7,415 bases of DNA, taken from Bacteroidota bacterium (lineage in GTDB: Bacteria; Bacteroidota; Bacteroidia; Bacteroidales; Marinifilaceae). A program made the translations under genes and the position numbers. Shown here piece after piece: positions 1 to 4,669 of this stretch. Numbering within the stretch: position 1 is the first letter of the stretch; every line of letters starts with the position of its first letter. Location: assembly GCA_023400335.1 (NCBI GenBank), contig JAEXFF010000149.1:1-7415 (forward strand), written 5' to 3'. The notes beneath the pieces are model-generated. The model ran no database searches. It was not told the DNA's origin and saw nothing but the letters and a program-made list of their open reading frames with translations.

Positions 1-141
1 GGCCAATCCGTCATTATCCTGGAAGCCATGAAAATGGAAAACAATATTGCGACCGATTATGCCGGAAAAGTAAAACGCATCTTTGTAAAAGAAGGTAATC
101 CGGTTCAAGCTGGTGCTAAGTTGGTTGAAATAGAAGCTTGA
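1..141 (+). CDS. Biotin carboxyl carrier protein/domain, C-terminal 46 residues (5' partial)
   Basis: The reading frame is open from the first base and ends with TGA at 139-141, giving the last 46 residues of a biotinyl (biotin/lipoyl attachment) domain. The diagnostic EAMKMEN motif is present; the biotin-accepting lysine is the middle K (bases 31-33). The tail (YAGKVKRIFVKEG followed by an AGAKLVEIE segment) is the usual second half of the domain's beta-barrel. The carrier lysine shuttles CO2 between a biotin carboxylase or decarboxylase site and a carboxyltransferase. In Bacteroidales such proteins occur as small carrier subunits of methylmalonyl-CoA decarboxylase, propionyl/acetyl-CoA carboxylase or oxaloacetate decarboxylase-type complexes, and also at the C-terminus of pyruvate carboxylase. 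The visible part cannot separate these. It is the last gene of its transcription unit, because a terminator follows 38 bp after the stop. Confidence 0.93.
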   Translation, partial: GQSVIILEAMKMENNIATDYAGKVKRIFVKEGNPVQAGAKLVEIEA

Positions 142-179
142 TAAATAAAAGATGTCCATAACATCTGCTTTATCCGATT

Positions 180-207
180 AATGCCAGACGGATCACCGTC
201 TGGCATT
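180..207 (+). terminator. Intrinsic terminator-like hairpin after the biotin carrier gene
   Basis: A perfect 12-bp stem (180-191 pairing with 196-207; core ATGCCAGACGG / CCGTCTGGCAT) closes on a 4-base loop, ATCA. The following T tract is short (TTT, then CG), so termination may be imperfect, but stem length and position after a stop codon fit a rho-independent terminator. A smaller hairpin lies just before it (AGATGT at 150-155 pairing with ACATCT at 161-166, loop CCATA). The near-symmetrical stem could also act on minus-strand transcripts, but no minus-strand gene ends here. Confidence 0.8.
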
Positions 208-303
208 TCGCTGATTCCTGAATCATCCGTTCCGTTGACTGAAGTTTAATTCACAACACTGGCTTCAGAAAGAGGTGAAATATACATCCAGGAAAAAAAG
301 GAG

Positions 304-1260
304 ATGTCCGGACATTTTAATTATGTCCAGTATTTGAAAATGAAAACAAATTTTTCTCCTTGCTCCCATCCGGCCCCCAAGACAAAGATTCTGGAAGTTT
401 CAGAAGAAAATACTTTATTGAATTTTCTTTTTACCTCCCTCCATCAACAGAGTAAAACAAGTGTAAAATCTTTGTTGAGCCACCGGCAGGTGGCAGTGAA
501 CGGACGGGTAACCACTCAATTCGACACTTTGTTACAGAAAGGAGATAAAATTACCATCGGTTTTGACAAAAATCACAAACCTTTTTATCATTCCCAATTA
601 AAAATCGTTTACGAAGACGCTTCTTTACTCGTAGTTGAAAAAGCAGCAGGTTTATTATCCATGGCTACAGAACACATACGGGAAAAGACAGCCTATCATA
701 TACTCAGTAATTACGTCAAACAAAACGATCCGCACAGCCGCATTTTTATTCTCCACCGCCTCGATAGAGACACCTCCGGATTGATGATGTTTGCTAAAAA
801 TCAGGAAGTACAGGAAAAACTACAAAACAATTGGGAAAATGCTATAATAGAACGTAAATATATCGCCGTAGTGGAAGGAAATCTTCCTCAAAATGAAGGT
901 ACGATCCGTTCTTATATCAGTGAAAACAGTGCTTTCTTTGTACATACTTCTACTAAAAAAGAAGGTAAACTCTCTATCACCCACTACAAGGTAATAAAAA
1001 GGAATCTCCGTTATTCACTGGTACAACTGGAATTAGAAACCGGACGGAAAAATCAGATCCGTGTTCATATGCAAGCCCAAGGTTGCCCCATTACAGGAGA
1101 CAAAAAATACGGAGCCCGTTATAATCCCCTCAACCGCCTCGCCCTTCATGCGTTCAAGCTCTGTTTTATTCATCCTCTGACCGGAGAAAAACTGAATTTT
1201 GAAACCGGCATTCCCAGTCGCTTTAACTTTTTGGTTAAAAAAAATGAGTCGTTAAATTAA
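304..1260 (+). CDS. RluA-family pseudouridine synthase
   Basis: This 318-residue protein matches the RluA family, which isomerises specific uridines in rRNA or tRNA to pseudouridine in the cytoplasm. An S4-like RNA-binding region spans about residues 28-87 (SVKSLLSHRQVAVNGRVTTQ, then the GD of QKGDKITI). The catalytic domain covers about 98-305. Motif II is intact at 151-160 (HRLDRDTSGL) with the catalytic aspartate at 154. Later family motifs include ETGRKNQIRVHM (245-256), GDKKYG (265-270) and LHA (281-283). Length is normal for the family. The start at 304 has a GGAG directly against the ATG, too close for a good Shine-Dalgarno; ATG 340 (residue 13) would keep all conserved parts and cannot be excluded. 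It lies about 100 bp after the upstream terminator, so it probably has its own promoter. Its last 9 bp overlap the end of the convergent gene. The rRNA or tRNA target cannot be read from sequence. Confidence 0.93.
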   Translation: MSGHFNYVQYLKMKTNFSPCSHPAPKTKILEVSEENTLLNFLFTSLHQQSKTSVKSLLSHRQVAVNGRVTTQFDTLLQKGDKITIGFDKNHKPFYHSQLKIVYEDASLLVVEKAAGLLSMATEHIREKTAYHILSNYVKQNDPHSRIFILHRLDRDTSGLMMFAKNQEVQEKLQNNWENAIIERKYIAVVEGNLPQNEGTIRSYISENSAFFVHTSTKKEGKLSITHYKVIKRNLRYSLVQLELETGRKNQIRVHMQAQGCPITGDKKYGARYNPLNRLALHAFKLCFIHPLTGEKLNFETGIPSRFNFLVKKNESLN

Positions 1261-1656
1261 AACAGGAAAACCTATTTTTTCTCCTTCCTCTTCTATATAT
1301 TTCCGAATATCCTCACAAGGATGCTGCCCCGTCTCCGCTTGTATGGCAACATTATTAACCCGCACAAACTGATGGCTATTCCTAAAGTCTTCATACCGCT
1401 CTTCTATCATTTCTCTAAAATGATTTATCCGCCTCTGCGGGTCCATTTCCTCTATTTCATTTTCCGCTTCTTCCAACAAATCCAGGATAAATTCCGCCGC
1501 CCAATTCCCTAATTCTTTTTCCTTATTCCATTCCGGCTGATAATCCGTCAATAAGGCAAATAATTCTTTTAAATAAGGCGTTTCACCCCATTCTTCGTAT
1601 AATAACACCATATCCTCATTTTCAGGATAGGACGCTAAAACTTCTTTCCAATTCAT
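1252..1656 (-). CDS. Small acidic protein of unknown function
   Basis: I do not recognise this family. From ATG at 1656-1654 it encodes 134 residues, beginning MNWKEVLASYPENEDMVLLY. The frame can be extended 9 codons upstream only to a TTG at 1683, so the ATG is preferred. The protein is strongly acidic (for example EEAENEIEEMDP at about 62-73 and IEEEGEK at 121-127), rich in tryptophan and aromatic residues near the N-terminus, predicted mostly helical, and has no signal peptide or membrane segment, so it is probably a soluble cytoplasmic protein. Codon use looks like the neighbours. It is convergent with the pseudouridine synthase gene and overlaps its end by 9 bp, with no terminator visible between them. 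Two TAnnTTTG-like -7 elements lie upstream on the minus strand (CAAAATTA on plus at 1668-1675 and 1685-1692); the second would give a leader of about 20 bases. No function is proposed. Confidence 0.7.
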   Translation of the reverse strand: MNWKEVLASYPENEDMVLLYEEWGETPYLKELFALLTDYQPEWNKEKELGNWAAEFILDLLEEAENEIEEMDPQRRINHFREMIEERYEDFRNSHQFVRVNNVAIQAETGQHPCEDIRKYIEEEGEKIGFPVLI

Positions 1657-1715
1657 AGCAGTTTTTTCAAAATTATTCAACAATCAAAATTAGTAAAATT
1701 TTAGATGTAAATCCG

Positions 1716-1739
1716 GTTAAATGTTTAAATGTTCAAGTG
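1716..1739. repeat. Degenerate octamer array, three units
   Basis: Three consecutive 8-bp units read GTTAAATG, TTTAAATG and TTCAAGTG. Units 1 and 2 differ at one position; units 2 and 3 differ at two. It sits about 60-85 bp upstream of the minus-strand gene's ATG. The function is unknown; it could be slippage-derived simple sequence. Confidence 0.5.
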
Positions 1740-1814
1740 TTGAAAAGAGAAAAGAGGGGAGAAATCAAAAAATTTTTGATAAAACAAAAGCATTTGTAAT
1801 CTTTTAACGTTTTT

Positions 1815-1837
1815 ACGTTTTTATATTTTTACTCTTG
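1815..1837 (+). repeat. Left copy of a 22-23 bp near-perfect direct repeat
   Basis: This segment begins ACGTTTTTATATTT and ends ACTCTTG. It recurs at 2032-2053 with a single T missing from its second T run, otherwise identical. The copies are 217 bp apart, start to start. The left copy continues a tandem octamer (ACGTTTTT at 1807-1814 and again at 1815-1822), so part of the similarity may be simple-sequence expansion, but the shared ACTCTTG end is not T-rich noise. Confidence 0.6.
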
Positions 1838-1966
1838 ACTAAAGACAGGAGATACAAGCATGCAAAAGTCCCGGGAGGACTTATGTCTGATTCCACCTAA
1901 ATAAGGGCAATGGAAGAAGAATACTTCTATCTTGCCGAATGTTTTACAGTTATTAGGATTTAGAAT

Positions 1967-1997
1967 TTTTTTTACCCATTTCAACTTTTTATATTTG
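1967..1997 (+). promoter_or_regulatory. Candidate Bacteroidetes promoter for the C40 lipoprotein gene
   Basis: TATATTTG at 1990-1997 matches the primary-sigma -7 element TAnnTTTG exactly. A T-rich block at 1967-1970 (TTTT rather than the preferred TTTG) lies 19 bases upstream, at the correct distance for the -33 element. Transcription would begin near 2004, leaving a leader of about 17 bases before ATG 2021. The consensus is established knowledge; use of this site is inferred. Confidence 0.45.
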
Positions 1998-2020
1998 TCC
2001 CAGTCTAATCCTTTCGGTTC

Positions 2021-2539
2021 ATGCATAAAATACGTTTTTATATTTTACTCTTGTTTTGTACCGTTTCGGTAAGTTCATGCAACACTCAAAAAAAATTAGC
2101 AGAAAAACACCAAACGGCTTTCCGTTTATCGGAGAAATTAGGATTTCAAATTTCACCCAAAGACAATTTGAAATTATATCAGGAAGCTTCTTCCTGGTTA
2201 GGAATACCTTATCGTTATGGAGGGAATAGCCGGAAAGGAGTAGATTGCTCCGGTCTGGTCTGCAATATTTATCTGAACGTATACCAAATTCCATTAGAGA
2301 GAACCGTAACAGGCATGTATAAAAAAAATTGCCGGAAAATCTCCCGGAAAAAGTTAAAACCGGGCGATCTGGTATTCTTTAATACAACTGCCAAACGCAA
2401 ATCCGTCAGTCATGTCGGTATTTATTTAAAAGAAAATACGTTTATTCACGCTACAACAGCCAGCGGGGTCCGACTAAGCCAAATGGACGAAATTTATTAC
2501 AAAAAAAGATGGATAAAAGGAGGAAGGATAAAAAAATAA
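2021..2539 (+). CDS. NlpC/P60 (C40) family cell-wall hydrolase, lipoprotein
   Basis: This 172-residue protein starts with a lipoprotein signal peptide: basic MHKIR, a hydrophobic core (FYILLLFC) and a lipobox VSSC with the lipidated cysteine at residue 20. A short linker leads into an NlpC/P60 domain at about 52-170. The catalytic cysteine is C76 in VDCSGLV, preceded by the usual YRYGG (64-68). The histidine is H131 in SHVGIY and the third polar residue is H143 in FIHA. KPGDLVFF (113-120) is also typical. Family members are cysteine peptidases that cut peptidoglycan stem peptides, usually between D-Glu and a diamino acid, and this one should act in the periplasm, anchored to a membrane. Single-domain lipoproteins of this size (Spr/NlpC-like) are common in Bacteroidales. 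It appears to be monocistronic: its own promoter candidate lies upstream and a 224-bp AT-rich gap follows. The lipobox supports the start at 2021. Confidence 0.93.
   Translation: MHKIRFYILLLFCTVSVSSCNTQKKLAEKHQTAFRLSEKLGFQISPKDNLKLYQEASSWLGIPYRYGGNSRKGVDCSGLVCNIYLNVYQIPLERTVTGMYKKNCRKISRKKLKPGDLVFFNTTAKRKSVSHVGIYLKENTFIHATTASGVRLSQMDEIYYKKRWIKGGRIKK
2032..2053 (+). repeat. Right copy of the direct repeat, inside the C40 signal peptide
   Basis: This is the partner of 1815-1837, one base shorter. It encodes roughly residues 4-11 of the NlpC/P60 lipoprotein (the RFYILLL part of the signal peptide), so the sequence is under coding constraint here, while the left copy is intergenic. Confidence 0.6.
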
Positions 2540-2733
2540 ATCATTTTTACTATTTTCAAAAGGCTATTTTACTTTATATGCATTTACAAAAAGAAAAGAC
2601 AAAACAAATAATAATTTAGATATCAATTGATTACCCTAAGAAATTCGATTTAACCCTGCCCTCTATTTTGAATATTTATGAATTTTATTTGAATATAAAA
2701 ATACAATTTAAGATAAAAGTATTAAAAATATAT

Positions 2734-2741
2734 TACTTTTG
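2734..2741 (+). promoter_or_regulatory. Candidate -7 element of the ECF sigma gene promoter
   Basis: TACTTTTG matches TAnnTTTG exactly and lies 22 bases before ATG 2764, implying a leader of roughly 16 bases. The -33 box is poor: the nearest candidate, TTTA at 2707-2710, is 23 bases away, slightly too far. The surrounding gap 2540-2763 is extremely AT-rich and holds no gene or clear GC stem terminator. A weak basal promoter recognised by the primary sigma would suit a gene that then controls its own locus. Confidence 0.45.
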
Positions 2742-2763
2742 CAAATAAAGGTATAAAAAATTC

Positions 2764-3330
2764 ATGAACGAGGCGGCTTATATATTGAATTTATTAAAAA
2801 AAGGAGAGAAAAAAGGCTTGCAATTACTCTTTAAGAAGTATTATAGGCCTTTAGTCCTTTATGCTTTAAAATTCGTCCGCCGCCAAGATATAGCTGAAGA
2901 CATGGTTCAGGAAGTTTTTATCAAATTTTGGGAAAAGAAAAGCTTTATTGCAGTAGATCAGCATTTGCGTTCCTATTTATATCAGGCCGTCCACAATCAT
3001 TGTCTGAACGCTTTAGAAAAAAATGAAAACTGGCGGATAAAGAGTGTGCCTGCATACGCTGAACTGGCGGAAGAAGAAATGTTAGACGATACGGAATGGA
3101 ATCAAAAATTAGAAGAAATTTACCGGGAAATCCGCAAATTACCTCCCAGAACTCAGGAAATTTTTATAGCTGTTCTGTTTAAAAATAAAAAATACAAGGA
3201 AGTAGCGGAAGAATTAAATATCTCCATAAATACGGTAAAAACGACGATTGCCCGGGCAATGATCACCTTAAAAAACAATTTGAATAAAAAAACGTATCTT
3301 TTTTTACTCTACATTGCAAAAATTTTATAA
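2764..3330 (+). CDS. ECF-type RNA polymerase sigma factor (FecI-like)
   Basis: The 188-residue protein has the two-domain layout of group IV (extracytoplasmic function) sigma factors and resembles the expanded Bacteroidetes family found beside fecR and susC genes. Sigma region 2 covers about residues 20-90: FKKYYRPLVLYALKFV, then the AEDMVQEVFIKFWEKK signature (44-59) that binds core polymerase and the -10 element. Region 4 covers about 116-172: LPPRTQEIF (126-134), then a helix-turn-helix YKEVAEELNISINTVKTTIA (144-163) for the -35 element. There is no region 3, as expected. It is followed after 62 bp by the FecR-type gene, with which it should form a sigma/anti-sigma pair that activates the downstream transporter genes in response to an outer-membrane signal. 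The C-terminus ends with a short hydrophobic run (YLFLLYIAKIL). Confidence 0.95.
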   Translation: MNEAAYILNLLKKGEKKGLQLLFKKYYRPLVLYALKFVRRQDIAEDMVQEVFIKFWEKKSFIAVDQHLRSYLYQAVHNHCLNALEKNENWRIKSVPAYAELAEEEMLDDTEWNQKLEEIYREIRKLPPRTQEIFIAVLFKNKKYKEVAEELNISINTVKTTIARAMITLKNNLNKKTYLFLLYIAKIL

Positions 3331-3350
3331 AAAAGAGCAAAAAATTGTCA

Positions 3351-3373
3351 CCCATTTTTGTTTTTCTCCTGTC
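3351..3373 (+). promoter_or_regulatory. Candidate ECF-sigma promoter upstream of fecR
   Basis: In the 62-bp gap between the sigma gene and fecR lies CCCATTT (3351-3357), a 12-base spacer, and TGTC (3370-3373), followed by ATAG. The same two blocks, with a 13-base spacer, occur before susC. ECF promoters generally have a GTC-type -10, so TGTC is a reasonable -10 and CCCATTT a possible -35. TGTC is 19 bases before ATG 3393. The assignment to the adjacent sigma factor is inference. Confidence 0.4.
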
Positions 3374-3392
3374 ATAGAAGAAAAAAACAGAA

Positions 3393-4595
3393 ATGGAGAA
3401 AATTCCTCCTCATATCATTTGCTTATTAGTAAGTTCCTTAAAAGGACAATTGGATACTGACGGACAGAAACACTTACAAAACTGGCTGGATGCTCATCCT
3501 GAGCACCATCAGGAAATAAAACAGCTGGAAGAAACATTTAAAAAAGTCGCTCAGGCTGCCTATTTCACCCGTATACGGACTGAAAAAGCCTGGCGGGCAA
3601 TAGATTCACGTACCAGCAAACAGCCGGGTTGGAAAAGAAACCCCATCTACCGTTATAGTATTGCTGCCGGCTTACTCGTTCCCTTACTTGTAGGAGGATT
3701 GTTATTAAGTCGCTTGCATCCGAAAGAAAAAAATATCCCCGCGTTAACTCTGACGACAACAACAGAAACGGTAAAACCGGGTTCTACGAAAGCGGTTCTG
3801 GAATTATCCAGCGGAGAGAAAATTATATTGCAGCAAACGGCCAATCAACAAATCCGGAATACCAAAGGGGAAATTATCGGAGTTAATACTTCCAATACGA
3901 TTGCCTTTCATTCTACCAAAGATTCCTGTAAAATAACGGAAAAACCCAACCGGATATATGTTCCTATAGGCGGGGAATATAATGTTATACTTAGCGACGG
4001 GACCCAAATATGGGTAAATTCGGATAGCCGTCTCTCCTTTCCCGATCATTTTTACGGAGCGGAACGGATCGTAGAATTAAGCGGAGAAGCTTATTTTGAA
4101 GTAAAACACGACGGTAAACCCTTTATTGTAAAAACAAAAAACTCGGCGATCCGCGTATTAGGAACGGCCTTTAATGTATGTTGTTATAAAGATGAAACTT
4201 CTGAACAGGTCACTTTAGTAAAAGGGGCTGTAAAAGTAAAAATAGGTCAGAAAAATTATCCGCTTCGTCCCGGAGAACAACTGACTTCAATCCCTAAGGA
4301 TAGTACAGTAAAAATCAAACAAGTAGATACCGGCCTGTACACCTCCTGGAAGGACAATTTATTCCGTTTCCAGAATATGACAATAGAAGAAATCGTTTTA
4401 AAACTCAAACGTTGGTATAATGTAGATTTTATATTTCAAAACGAAGAAAGTAAAAAATACCGTTTTACAGGGGCAGTCGAAAAAAATGCCAACCTGAACG
4501 ACTTACTTTATTTGATTGAATCCACCAGTAAGAACATCAAATTTGAAATCAAAGACAAAGAAATAACTATAACCAAAAAACAAGGAGTGCGCTAA
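3393..4595 (+). CDS. FecR-family anti-sigma factor with DUF4974-like C-terminus
   Basis: This 400-residue protein has the order expected of Bacteroidetes FecR regulators. A cytoplasmic N-terminal part (about 1-85) should bind the sigma factor. One membrane segment follows at about 88-106 (YSIAAGLLVPLLVGGLLL), so the remainder is periplasmic. The FecR domain lies at about 185-285 and contains the family motifs YVPIGGEY, LSDGTQIWVNSDSRLSFP (200-217), GEAYFEVKHD (231-240) and VLGTAFNV (255-262). A C-terminal domain of about 322-395 (FRFQNMTIEEIVLKLKRWYNV, then RFTGAVEKN) resembles DUF4974. In FecIRA-type signalling the periplasmic part receives the signal from the transporter's STN domain and the N-terminus then controls the sigma factor. 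Gene order sigma, fecR, susC supports this. The first cytoplasmic region (DTDGQKHLQNWLDAHPEH) is typical of the family. It ends 74 bp before the transporter start. Confidence 0.95.
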   Translation: MEKIPPHIICLLVSSLKGQLDTDGQKHLQNWLDAHPEHHQEIKQLEETFKKVAQAAYFTRIRTEKAWRAIDSRTSKQPGWKRNPIYRYSIAAGLLVPLLVGGLLLSRLHPKEKNIPALTLTTTTETVKPGSTKAVLELSSGEKIILQQTANQQIRNTKGEIIGVNTSNTIAFHSTKDSCKITEKPNRIYVPIGGEYNVILSDGTQIWVNSDSRLSFPDHFYGAERIVELSGEAYFEVKHDGKPFIVKTKNSAIRVLGTAFNVCCYKDETSEQVTLVKGAVKVKIGQKNYPLRPGEQLTSIPKDSTVKIKQVDTGLYTSWKDNLFRFQNMTIEEIVLKLKRWYNVDFIFQNEESKKYRFTGAVEKNANLNDLLYLIESTSKNIKFEIKDKEITITKKQGVR

Positions 4596-4600
4596 CACTC

Positions 4601-4624
4601 CCCATTTTATTAGTAAATCATGTC
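4601..4624 (+). promoter_or_regulatory. Candidate ECF-sigma promoter upstream of susC
   Basis: CCCATTT (4601-4607), a 13-base spacer and TGTC (4621-4624) start six bases after the fecR stop codon. The blocks match those before fecR (there with 12 bases between). TGTC lies 45 bases before ATG 4670, leaving room for an untranslated leader containing a small hairpin: TGTCTG at 4625-4630 pairs with CAGGCA at 4636-4641 (one G-U pair, loop GTAAA). The hairpin lacks a T tract, so it is not a terminator. Confidence 0.4.
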
Positions 4625-4669
4625 TGTCTGGTAAACAGGCATAATAGTATTAATTTCAAAAACAAATGT

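Larger units (their letters stand above)
1684..2020. other. AT-rich intergenic region with short repeats
   Basis: No convincing gene lies in these 337 bp. Contents from left to right: a -7-like element for the minus-strand gene (1685-1692); three degenerate 8-bp units (1716-1739); an all-purine run of 23 bases (1742-1764); an A/T-only inverted repeat ATCAAAAA-A-TTTTTGAT (1766-1782); an exact 8-bp tandem pair ACGTTTTT (1807-1822); the left copy of a 22-23 bp direct repeat (1815-1837) whose partner sits inside the next gene's signal peptide; and a promoter candidate for that gene (1967-1997). A 65-codon minus-strand frame (2026-1829) fills the space between the direct repeats. I do not recognise its product and do not call it a gene, although its codon use is not obviously abnormal. 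Confidence 0.6.

Noticed and set aside
239..268. CTGAAG ... CTTCAG inverted repeat with an 18-base loop before the pseudouridine synthase gene
   Set aside because: Six base pairs with a long loop are likely by chance, and there is no T tract or known leader motif. The nearby TGATTC-CT-GAATCA (212-225) is similarly weak.
1766..1782. ATCAAAAA-A-TTTTTGAT palindrome as a terminator
   Set aside because: Nearly all stem pairs are A-T and there is almost no loop; no gene on either strand ends here.
1829..2026. A 65-codon minus-strand frame starting within the ATGCAT shared with the C40 start
   Set aside because: It would leave no room for divergent promoters, begins inside the lipoprotein coding region, and its product resembles nothing I know. 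Kept only as part of the repeat finding.
2019..2294. A 91-codon minus-strand frame
   Set aside because: Antisense to the C40 lipoprotein gene, whose catalytic motifs are intact; no independent coding evidence.
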